Part shown: piece by piece, positions 25,959 through 33,236 of the stretch | How the letters are laid out: every line of letters begins with the position of its first letter | How positions within the stretch are numbered: position 1 is the stretch's first letter | NCBI GenBank assembly: GCA_002027195.1 | Contig: MWJO01000017.1 | Span: 1-64,000 of the forward strand | Direction: 5' to 3' | Source: Streptomyces sp. GKU 895 | GTDB lineage: Bacteria; Actinomycetota; Actinomycetes; Streptomycetales; Streptomycetaceae | Length of the DNA stretch: 64,000 nt | Notes under the pieces: generated by a model | What the model saw: the letters and a program-made list of their open reading frames with translations, nothing else | Database searches by the model: none | What the model was told of the DNA's origin: nothing | Position numbers and translations under genes: made by a program

Positions 25959-27764
25959 TCAGCGGCGGGCATATTCGCGGAAGCCGCGGCCGGTCTTGCG
26001 GCCGAGGCAGCCCGCGGCCACCAGGTGCTCCAGGAGCGGGGCCGGGGCCAGGCCCGGGTCCCGGAACTCGCGGTGCAGGACCTTCTCGATGGCGAGCGAG
26101 ACGTCGAGGCCGACGACGTCCAGCAGTTCGAAGGGGCCCATCGGGTAGCCGCCGCCGAGCTTCATCGCGGCGTCGATGTCGTCGAGGGAGGCGTAGTGCT
26201 CCTCGACCATCTTGATGGCGTTGTTGAGGTACGGGAACAGCAGGGCGTTCACGATGAACCCGGCCCGGTCGCCGCAGTCCACCGCGTGCTTCTTGATCCG
26301 GCCGCAGACCTCGCGGACCGTCGCGTGGACGTCCTCCGCCGTGAGGACCGTGCGCACGACCTCGACCAGCTTCATCGCCGGCGCCGGGTTGAAGAAGTGC
26401 ATGCCGATCACGTCCTGCGGGCGCGAGGTGGCGCGGGCGCAGGCGACGACCGGGAGTGAGGAGGTGGTGGTGGCCAGGACCGCGCCCGGCTTGCAGACCT
26501 TGTCCAGCGTCTGGAACAGCTGCTGCTTGATCTCCAGGTCCTCGGCGACGGCCTCGACGGCCAGGTCGACGTCGGCGAAGGCGTCGTAGGAGCCCGCCGG
26601 GGTGATCAGGTCCAGGGTCTGCGCGGCCGCCTCGGCGGTGAGCCGGCCCTTGTCGACGGAGCGCGAAAGAGACTTGCCGATACGGGCCTTGGCGGCCTGC
26701 GCCTTCTCCTCGCTGCGGGCGGCGAGGACGACCTGGTACCCGGCCTTGGCGAAGACCTCCGCGATGCCGGACGCCATGGTGCCCGAGCCCGCGACACCGA
26801 CGGAACGGACCGTGCGGCCCTCGGCCCGGGAGCCGCCTTCGGCGGGCGTCAGGGCGTCCGGGACGACCGTCGCGCTGCCCGGTGCCTCGTAGGAGTAGAA
26901 GCCGCGGCCCGACTTCCGGCCCGTCAGTCCCGCCTCGCTGAGCTGCTTGAGGATCGGGGCGGGGGCGTGCAGCCGGTCGTGGGACTCGGCGTACATGGCG
27001 TCCAGGACGGTGCGCGCGGTGTCGATGCCGATCAGGTCGAGGAGCGCGAGCGGGCCCATCGGCAGTCCGCAGCCGAGCCGCATCGCGGCGTCGATGTCCT
27101 CGCGGGAGGCGTACTTCGCCTCGTACATCGCGGCGGCCTGGTTGAGGTAGCCGAACAGCAGCCCGTCGGCGACGAACCCGGGCCGGTCGCCGACCGCGAC
27201 GGGTTCCTTGCCCAGGTCGAGGGCGAGATCGGTGACGGCGGTGACGGCGTTCGGCGCGGTCAGCACCGAGGAGACCACCTCGACCAGCTTCATCGCCGGC
27301 GCAGGGTTGAAGAAGTGCAGGCCGAGCACGCGCTCCGGACGGGCCGAGTCGGCCGCGAGCCGGGTGACGGACAGGGCGTTGGTGCCGGTCGCCAGGATCG
27401 TCTCGGGCCGGACGATGCCGTCGAGTTCACGGAAGATCTGGTGCTTGATCTCGTACGACTCCGGGACCACCTCGATGACCAGGTCCGCGTCGGCCGCGGT
27501 GCGCAGGTCGGTGGAGGTGCGGATCCGGGCGAGGATGTCCGCGCGCTGCTCCTCGGTCAGCCGGCCCCGGGTCACGGCACGGCCGGTGGAGCTCTCCAGG
27601 GCGGCGACGGCCTGAGCGGCCGCGGCCTCGCTGATGTCGATGCCGAGGACCGTGCGGCCGGCCTTGGCGAGGACCTCGGCGATGCCGGTGCCCATGGTGC
27701 CGAGGCCGACGACGGCGACGGTCTGGATCGGGGACAGAGGGGTGTCGGACAGGGGAGCGGCCAT
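25959..27764 (-). CDS. Tandem-fused 3-hydroxyacyl-CoA (3-hydroxybutyryl-CoA) dehydrogenase
   Basis: A 601-residue protein made of two complete 3-hydroxyacyl-CoA dehydrogenase copies. Copy 1 (about 12-290) has GLGTMGTGIAEV, HFFNPAPAMKLVEV and GRKSGRGFYSYE. Copy 2 (about 315-600) has GSGTMASGIAEV, the same HFFNPAPAMKLVEV and GRKTGRGFREYA. Both keep the NAD motif and the catalytic His, so both may be active. There is no enoyl-CoA hydratase domain, unlike FadB. Upstream of the TetR and ccr genes it would supply 3-hydroxybutyryl-CoA/crotonyl-CoA conversion. The ATG at 27764 was chosen over a long upstream extension. Confidence 0.9.
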   Translation of the reverse strand: MAAPLSDTPLSPIQTVAVVGLGTMGTGIAEVLAKAGRTVLGIDISEAAAAQAVAALESSTGRAVTRGRLTEEQRADILARIRTSTDLRTAADADLVIEVVPESYEIKHQIFRELDGIVRPETILATGTNALSVTRLAADSARPERVLGLHFFNPAPAMKLVEVVSSVLTAPNAVTAVTDLALDLGKEPVAVGDRPGFVADGLLFGYLNQAAAMYEAKYASREDIDAAMRLGCGLPMGPLALLDLIGIDTARTVLDAMYAESHDRLHAPAPILKQLSEAGLTGRKSGRGFYSYEAPGSATVVPDALTPAEGGSRAEGRTVRSVGVAGSGTMASGIAEVFAKAGYQVVLAARSEEKAQAAKARIGKSLSRSVDKGRLTAEAAAQTLDLITPAGSYDAFADVDLAVEAVAEDLEIKQQLFQTLDKVCKPGAVLATTTSSLPVVACARATSRPQDVIGMHFFNPAPAMKLVEVVRTVLTAEDVHATVREVCGRIKKHAVDCGDRAGFIVNALLFPYLNNAIKMVEEHYASLDDIDAAMKLGGGYPMGPFELLDVVGLDVSLAIEKVLHREFRDPGLAPAPLLEHLVAAGCLGRKTGRGFREYARR

Positions 27765-28153
27765 CGCGGGACTCCAGGAATGAGGGTGACGACTGGGAGC
27801 GCGACCCGGTACGCCGAAGGGCGCACCGGGTGCGTGGAAACTGCGAGATGCGGGTGTTGCCGGGCTACTCGCGCACACGCCCGGTGGTGCGATGCCGTCG
27901 TCGCGGGCGTGCACACGCCCGGAGAACGGTGAAGCCGACCGGCCCTGTCCCAAGCCGCGTCGTACTGAGGTACCGATACCTGAGGTACCGAACCGACTGC
28001 TCTCGCGATGGCTGCGTCACCAGGCCACCGCAAGGAGTTCCGCGAGTGGGTAACTCGCTCGATTGAGCTTAACCCGCGGGTAACGAGCGCGCCAGCCCCC
28101 GGTCTTTGTGATGTACGTCCCTCGCTCCCTTGACCCCGCCTAGGCTGCCCTTC
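27765..28153. other. Divergent intergenic region with repeated elements
   Basis: A gap of 389 bases between the minus-strand dehydrogenase and the plus-strand HEAT-repeat gene. I find no credible gene. Its notable content is the paired 12-bp direct repeat at 27965-27991, about 200 bases upstream of the dehydrogenase start. Confidence 0.5.
27965..27991. repeat. 12-bp direct repeat, 15-base period, containing GGTACC palindromes
   Basis: CTGAGGTACCGA occurs at 27965-27976 and again at 27980-27991. Each copy has a GGTACC core, and between them AGGTA-ccga-TACCT forms an inverted repeat. Such overlapping direct and inverted symmetry is typical of multimeric regulator sites. Confidence 0.55.
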
Positions 28154-28729
28154 ATGGACGAAGAGTTGCGATCGCTCACGGAGCGCTTACGGCAGGAGTC
28201 GGGAGCGTCGGCGGCCTATGAGCGGCTGGCGGGGACGAAGGACCTCGACGAACTGGCGGCGGTGCTGACCGAACCCGGGCAGCCGCTGTGGGCGCGGGAG
28301 CTGGCCGCGTTCCGCCTGGGAGTCGCCGGCGACTCCCGCGCCTTCGAGGCCCTCGTCCTGCTGCTCAACCACCGCGACCCGCAGCGCTGCGCCTCCGCCG
28401 CCCACGCCCTGGCCCGCCTCGGCGACCCGCGCACGGCCCGCGCGGCGGCGGCCCTGGCCACCAACGAACTGCGGGTCGCCTACGCCCTGCATCCGGTCCG
28501 GCTGCTCGCCGAACTGCGTGCCCCCGAGTCGGTGCCGGCCCTCATCACCACGCTCTCGCGGCGCCTGCGTCCGCACGACCCCTACCGACGCGTGGCCCTC
28601 GCCTGCGTCGAGGGCCTCGGCACCCTCGGCGACGCCCGCGCCCGGCCCGTACTGAACGAGGCCCTGGCGCATCCGGCGCTGGCGGAGGCGGCGGTGCACG
28701 CGCTGGCCCGCATCCCTAGCCCGCGCTGA
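28154..28729 (+). CDS. HEAT-repeat-like protein
   Basis: A 191-residue helical protein with repeats of the HEAT/PBS-lyase type: phrases such as RDPQRCASAAHALARLGDPRTARAAA, APESVPALITTLSRRL and VALACVEGLGTLGDARARPVL each fit a helix-turn-helix repeat. Proteins like this serve as scaffolds; no enzymatic motif is visible. The ATG at 28154 gives a sensible N-terminus. Its last 14 bases overlap the converging acetyltransferase gene. Function unknown. Confidence 0.8.
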   Translation: MDEELRSLTERLRQESGASAAYERLAGTKDLDELAAVLTEPGQPLWARELAAFRLGVAGDSRAFEALVLLLNHRDPQRCASAAHALARLGDPRTARAAAALATNELRVAYALHPVRLLAELRAPESVPALITTLSRRLRPHDPYRRVALACVEGLGTLGDARARPVLNEALAHPALAEAAVHALARIPSPR

Positions 28730-29249
28730 GGTCCGCGCCGAGGCTCATGGCGTACCGCACCTCGGGTACGGACACCCCGTCCACCTCGAACGGCTCCTCG
28801 GCGCCGTCGGGGTGGAACCCCGCCCGCTCGTAGAAGCCACGGGCGCGGGCGTTGCCCTTGAGGACCCACAGGAGCAGGCGGGGGTGACCGGCGGCCGTGC
28901 AGCGGCGTACCGACTCCTGGAGCAGGACGTGCCCGATGCCGCCGCCGAACCGCGCCGCGTCGACGTAGATCGCGTACAACTCGGCGTCGGACGTGCGCTC
29001 TTCACCGTCCCGGTACGGGCCGTGCGCGGCCCAGCCCACCAGCTCGCCGCCCTGCTCGGCGACGAGGTTCACCACGCTGCCGCCGGACTGCCGGAACCGC
29101 TCGCGACGGCGCTCGGCGTCCTCGGTCACGCTCAGCGCGTCCAGGTACGGCTGCGGCATCAGACCGCGGTACGCGGTCTGCCAGCCTCGGATGCGGAGCT
29201 CGGCGACGCGGTCGCAGTCGGCGAGGGTCATGTCTCTGACCTGGATCAT
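28716..29249 (-). CDS. GNAT-family N-acetyltransferase
   Basis: A 177-residue acetyltransferase. The acetyl-CoA motif A is GGGIGHVLLQESVRRC, and LKGNARARGFYERAGF is the typical motif B. The N-terminal DMTLADCDRVAELRIRGW fits the family. The substrate cannot be told from sequence. Its start overlaps the RidA-like gene stop by 4 bases (ATGA), so the two are translated together. Confidence 0.88.
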   Translation of the reverse strand: MIQVRDMTLADCDRVAELRIRGWQTAYRGLMPQPYLDALSVTEDAERRRERFRQSGGSVVNLVAEQGGELVGWAAHGPYRDGEERTSDAELYAIYVDAARFGGGIGHVLLQESVRRCTAAGHPRLLLWVLKGNARARGFYERAGFHPDGAEEPFEVDGVSVPEVRYAMSLGADLSAG

Positions 29250-29644
29250 CGGGCGATCACCGCGAACGCCTCGACCTCCATCAGGAACTCGGGCCGCACC
29301 AGGGCCGCGACCTGGACCGCGGAGGCGGCCGGCAGCCGGTCGTCGGGCAGGTGCGCGGCGCGGGCCGCGCGGATCGCCGGCATGTGTGCCATGTCCGTGA
29401 CGAAGTACGTGAGCTTGACGACGTCGTCGAAGCCGGCGCCCGCGGCGGCCAGGCAGCGGCGGAGGTTCTCGAAGACCTGGCGGGCCTGGGCCACGGGATC
29501 GCCCTCGCCGACGATCTTTCCGTCCTCGTCCAGGGCGAGCTGGCCGGAGATCGCGACGAACGTGCCGGTGCCCAGCACGACATGGGAGTACTGGGCGGCG
29601 GGCGCGAGCCCGTCGGGGGCGGGAATCCTGGTCAGCTCACTCAT
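29246..29644 (-). CDS. RidA/YjgF-family protein
   Basis: A 132-residue protein of the RidA family, which hydrolyses reactive enamine/imine intermediates from PLP enzymes. Supporting motifs are GTGTFVAISGQLALDEDG, ARQVFENLRRCLAAAG and the C-terminal RPEFLMEVEAFAV. The usual substrate-binding Arg region (normally IPxAxRxxV) reads LPAASAVQVAALVRPEFLMEVE, so the canonical Arg looks replaced, suggesting a RidA subfamily with a different activity. First gene of a two-gene unit with the GNAT gene. Confidence 0.85.
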   Translation of the reverse strand: MSELTRIPAPDGLAPAAQYSHVVLGTGTFVAISGQLALDEDGKIVGEGDPVAQARQVFENLRRCLAAAGAGFDDVVKLTYFVTDMAHMPAIRAARAAHLPDDRLPAASAVQVAALVRPEFLMEVEAFAVIAR

Positions 29645-29703
29645 GCGTCCATGGTGGACCACGGGTCTGACAACGCCCCCGACGGGCCGTCAGGCAAGGC
29701 CGC

Positions 29704-31275
29704 TCAGCCGCGGAAGCCGAGCATGCCGTGCAGCGTCGAGCCCCGCGACGCCGCCGACGCCGAGCTCAGCGGCTTCGGGTCGGGCAGCGCGTCGCACACC
29801 GCGTCGACCTCGCCGCCGCTGCGCGGCACGGTGCCGTCGGTCAGGTACGCCGCCAGGTGCTTGTCCAGGCAGGCGTTCCCGCTCAGCGTGATGCCGTGGT
29901 TCCCGCCGCCCTGCTCGACCACCAGGCTGGAGCCGTGCAGCAGACGGTGGACCATCACGCCGCCCTGGTAGGGGGTGGCCGCGTCGTTCGTCGCCTGGAA
30001 GAGCAGCACCGGCGGCAGGTCGCCGTTGGCGACGTCCACGGGCTCCAGGGAGCCGGTCGGCCAGAACGCGCACGGCGCGTTGTACCAGGCGTTGTTCCAG
30101 GCCATGAACGGCGCCTTCTTGTACACCGCCCAGTTGTCGTCGCGCCACTGGCTCCAGTCGCGGGGCCAGTCAGCGTCACGGCACTGCACCGAGGCGTAGA
30201 TGCTGTAGCCGTTGTCGCCGGAGGCGTCGACGGCGGCGAAGTTCTCGTACGCCTCGACCAGCGGGTCGGCGTTCTTGTCGTTCACGTACGCGGCGAACGC
30301 CGCCGCCAGGTAGGGCCAGTAGCCGTTGTAGTAGCCGCCCGGGATGAAGGTGTCCTCGAACTCCGAGGCGCCCACCTTGCCGCCCGCAGGCTTCTTCGCG
30401 AGCCGGGCCCGCACCTTGTACCACTTGGCCTCGATCTTCTCGGGATCGGTGCCGAGCTTGTACGTCGCGTTGTACTTGGCGACCCAGGCCATGAAGGCGA
30501 GGTGGCGGTCGTTGAAGGCGTAGTCCTGGCCGAGGTTGTCGTCGTACCAGATGCCGGTCGGGTCGACGATCGAGTCCAGGACCAGCCGCCGTACGCGCTC
30601 CGGGAAGAGCTTGGCGTAGACCGCGCCCAGATAGGTGCCGTACGAGTAGCCGAAGTAGTTGATCTTCTTCGCGCCCAGGGCGGCACGGATCGAGTCCATG
30701 TCCCGCACGGCCTGGACCGTGTTGATGTACGGCAGCAGGTCGGCGTACTTCTTGCCGCAGGCGGCCGCGAAGGACTTGGCGCGCTGGAGGTTGGCCTTCT
30801 CGATCGCGGGCGTGCTCGGCACGGAGTCGGGGCGGACGGGGTTGAAGTGGCCGGGCTTGCAGTCGAGCGCCGGCTTGCTCTTGCCCACACCGCGCGGATC
30901 GAAGCCGATGACGTCGTACTGCGCCGCGACCGCCTTGGGCAGCGAGCCGGCCACGAAGCCGGCCAGCGTCAGACCGCTGCCGCCGGGACCGCCGGGGTTG
31001 ACCAGCAGCGGGCCCTGGGACTTCTTCGCGGTGTGCGGCACGCGGGACAGGGCGAGCGTGATCTGCCGCCCGTGCGGGCGGTCGTGGTCGAGTGGGACCT
31101 TGAGGGACGCGCACTGGAGCGTCGGGTAGTTCGTGGTGCCGCAGCTCTTCCAGGTGAGCTTCGCGGCCGGAGCGGTGTCCGCGGTGCGCGGAGTGCTCGC
31201 GTCGGCGGGCAGGGCGGTGAAGCTCCCGGCCATGACGACAGCGGCGCCGCACAGCACGGCTGCGCGTTTTCTCAT
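29704..31275 (-). CDS. Secreted S33 tripeptidyl aminopeptidase-like alpha/beta hydrolase
   Basis: A 523-residue exported peptidase of the Streptomyces Tap/Slp type. The signal peptide (MRKRAAVLCGAAVVMAG... to ADA) is clear. The nucleophile Ser is in GYSYGTYLG, the Asp in ATNDAATPY and the His in GGGNHGITLSGNACL; PGGPGGSG is the oxyanion region. The C-terminal domain with paired Cys (CALPD and related) is typical of this family. These enzymes remove tripeptides from secreted proproteins or peptides. The ATG at 31275 was chosen as the signal-peptide start. Confidence 0.92.
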   Translation of the reverse strand: MRKRAAVLCGAAVVMAGSFTALPADASTPRTADTAPAAKLTWKSCGTTNYPTLQCASLKVPLDHDRPHGRQITLALSRVPHTAKKSQGPLLVNPGGPGGSGLTLAGFVAGSLPKAVAAQYDVIGFDPRGVGKSKPALDCKPGHFNPVRPDSVPSTPAIEKANLQRAKSFAAACGKKYADLLPYINTVQAVRDMDSIRAALGAKKINYFGYSYGTYLGAVYAKLFPERVRRLVLDSIVDPTGIWYDDNLGQDYAFNDRHLAFMAWVAKYNATYKLGTDPEKIEAKWYKVRARLAKKPAGGKVGASEFEDTFIPGGYYNGYWPYLAAAFAAYVNDKNADPLVEAYENFAAVDASGDNGYSIYASVQCRDADWPRDWSQWRDDNWAVYKKAPFMAWNNAWYNAPCAFWPTGSLEPVDVANGDLPPVLLFQATNDAATPYQGGVMVHRLLHGSSLVVEQGGGNHGITLSGNACLDKHLAAYLTDGTVPRSGGEVDAVCDALPDPKPLSSASAASRGSTLHGMLGFRG

Positions 31276-31409
31276 GGAGTCCTCCCAGGACGGAGGTTTC
31301 GGGCCGCGAGTTTCACGGTCCTCGCCGCATCGTCCCGGAAAGGGCGCCCGGAAGAACGCGTTCTGGCAAGACTTGACCCGATTGGGCCGCCGGAAGCCCT
31401 CGAACGCTC

Positions 31410-32452
31410 TCAGATCAGCGTGAGTTGGGTTCCTCCCGGCAAGTCGGGCGCGACCGGATCGGGTTCCGGCTCCGGAAGCCGGCGCGGCATGCCCGGGTCG
31501 GTGGGGCCGATGCCGTACTCCCTGGCCAGCTCGTGGACCTGACGGGTGATCCGGCGCTGGTACCACTTGGGCGCGTAGGAACCGTCGGCGTACAGGCGCT
31601 CGTAGCGGCGCACCAGGTAGGGGTGGTGGTGGGCGAGCCAGGACATGAACCACTCCCGTGCGCCGGGGCGCAGATGCAGCACCAGCGGGGTGACGGAGGT
31701 CGCCCGGCCGCCGCGATCGCCCGTACGGTGGCGCGGAGTTGGGCCGGTTCGTCGCTCAGGAACGGGATCACCGGCGCCATCAGGACGCCGCAGCCGATGC
31801 CGTGCTCGGCCAGGGTGCGGACGACGTCCAGGCGGCGCTCCGGGGCGGGCGTGCCCGGCTCCACGGTCCGCCACAGGTCGGGGTCGGTGAAGCCGACCGA
31901 GACGGAGATGCCGATGTCCGTCACCTCGTGCGCCCGCCTCAGCAGGTCGAGGTCGCGCAGGATCAGCGTGCCCTTGGTCAGGATCGAGAACGGGTTCGCG
32001 TGGTCGGTGAGGGCGCCGATGATGCCCGGCATCAGGCGGTAGCGGCCCTCCGCGCGCTGGTAGCAGTCGACGTTCGTGCCCATCGCTATGTGCTCGCCCT
32101 GCCAGCGGCGTGAGCCGAGCTGGCGGCGCAGCAGCTCCGGGGCGTTCGTCTTGACCACGATCTGCGAGTCGAAGCCGAGGCCGGTGTCGAGGTCCAGGTA
32201 GCTGTGCGTCTTGCGGGCGAAGCAGTACACGCACGCGTGCGAGCAGCCCCGGTAGGGGTTGACCGTCCACTGGAAGGACATCCGGGAGACCGCGGGCACC
32301 CGGTTGATGATCGACCGGGCCCGGATCTCGTGAAAGGTGATGCCGGCGAATTCGGGCGTGTCGAACGTCCGGCTGGTCACCGCGTCGGCGCCGAACAGGG
32401 CGGCGTCCGCCCTGCCGTGTTCGGCGGACTCTGTGAGGTTCTCCCAGCGCAT
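31410..32452 (-). CDS. Radical SAM protein, Rv2578c-like (frame broken once)
   Basis: A radical SAM enzyme of the group annotated Rv2578c-family, with some similarity to spore photoproduct lyase-like proteins. The 4Fe-4S cluster motif CSHACVYC (C-x3-C-x2-C) follows NPYRG. The frame breaks near 31704, where one G is missing from a GGGG run. Restoring it joins RAIAAAG to ATSVTPLVLHL and gives 347 residues. The ATG at 32452 begins MRWENLTES. A LexA-like palindrome lies 33 bases upstream, so it may belong to the SOS regulon, as its mycobacterial counterpart is reported to be. Confidence 0.87.
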
Positions 32453-32484
32453 GAGGCCTCCTCGGTAGCACTGAACAGAGAATA

Positions 32485-32496
32485 GAACACATGTTC
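32485..32496. promoter_or_regulatory. LexA (SOS) box candidate
   Basis: GAACACATGTTC is a perfect 12-bp palindrome that fits the Gram-positive/actinobacterial SOS consensus GAAC-RNRY-GTTC; the usual flanking C and G are A and C here. It is 33 bases upstream of the radical SAM start and 128 bases upstream of the SRPBCC gene on the other strand. Confidence 0.65.
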
Positions 32497-32623
32497 CCTT
32501 GATCGTGCGACTGTCTTTTCCGGGGGCGCTCCCGCGTGTCGCGCGCGGCCCCGATTTGGGCGCCCGGGGACCGGGGTGGTTGGCTTGGCCCCACCCCCGA
32601 AATCCAGGTCTTGGAGGATTGCA

Positions 32624-33067
32624 ATGGCGCAGGTCGAGGCCACCACCGAGCGGGTCGTCGCCGCCGACGCGGAGAAGGTGTTCGACGCCCTCGCCGACTA
32701 CAGCGGCACGCGGCAGAAGCTGCTGCCCGAGCACTTCAGCGAGTACGAGGTGCGCGAGGGCGGCGACGGCGAGGGCACCCTCGTCCACTGGAAGCTCCAG
32801 GCCACCAGCAAGCGTGTGCGCGACTGCCTCCTGGAGGTCAGCGAGCCCACCGACGGCGAGCTCGTCGAGAAGGACCGCAACTCCTCCATGGTCACCACCT
32901 GGCGGGTCACGCCGGCCGGTGAGGGCAGGTCCCGTGTCGTCGTGACCACCGTCTGGAACGGCGCCGGCGGCATCGGCGGCTTCTTCGAGAAGACCTTCGC
33001 CCCCAAGGGTCTCGGCCGGATCTACGACGCGCTGCTCGCCAACCTCGCCACCGAGGTCGAGAAGTAG
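32624..33067 (+). CDS. SRPBCC-family (START-like) protein
   Basis: A 147-residue single-domain protein of the SRPBCC/polyketide-cyclase-like fold, a ligand-binding helix-grip domain. It opens VEATTERVVAADAEKVFDALADYS, typical of the family, and ends with a long helix (GLGRIYDALLANLATEVEK). The ATG at 32624 follows TTGGAGGA. The gene stands alone, divergent from the radical SAM gene, with a tandem duplication across its stop codon and a hairpin terminator. Ligand unknown. Confidence 0.88.
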   Translation: MAQVEATTERVVAADAEKVFDALADYSGTRQKLLPEHFSEYEVREGGDGEGTLVHWKLQATSKRVRDCLLEVSEPTDGELVEKDRNSSMVTTWRVTPAGEGRSRVVVTTVWNGAGGIGGFFEKTFAPKGLGRIYDALLANLATEVEK

Positions 33068-33105
33068 GTCCCCGGTGAACGTCGAGAAGTAAGTCCCCGG
33101 TGAGC
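33056..33105. repeat. 25-bp tandem duplication spanning the SRPBCC stop codon
   Basis: Copy 1 (33056-33080) and copy 2 (33081-33105) differ at only two bases. Each contains GTCGAGAAGTA, so the last codons (Val-Glu-Lys) and stop are duplicated downstream, untranslated. It looks like a recent replication-slippage event. Confidence 0.8.
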
Positions 33106-33129
33106 GGGGGACGTTGCTCCCCTCACCGG
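33097..33129 (+). terminator. GC-rich hairpin terminator after the SRPBCC gene
   Basis: CCGGTGAG (33097-33104) pairs with CTCACCGG (33122-33129), and GGGG/CCCC extends the stem inward. No clear T-run follows, which is common for Streptomyces terminators. Confidence 0.6.
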
Positions 33130-33236
33130 ATCGAGTGGATCTCCGTCCATCACTCCGGTCTGCCGTAACTCGTCGCGCTTGCTCGCAGTTGTCGCATTAA
33201 GCGGGAATTGTGAGGCGCGGCGAGGGGAGCGGACAC

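Noticed and set aside
32485..32496. ArsR/metal-type operator upstream of the radical SAM gene
   Set aside because: The GAAC-N4-GTTC spacing is too short for that family and fits the SOS box better; no metal gene is adjacent.
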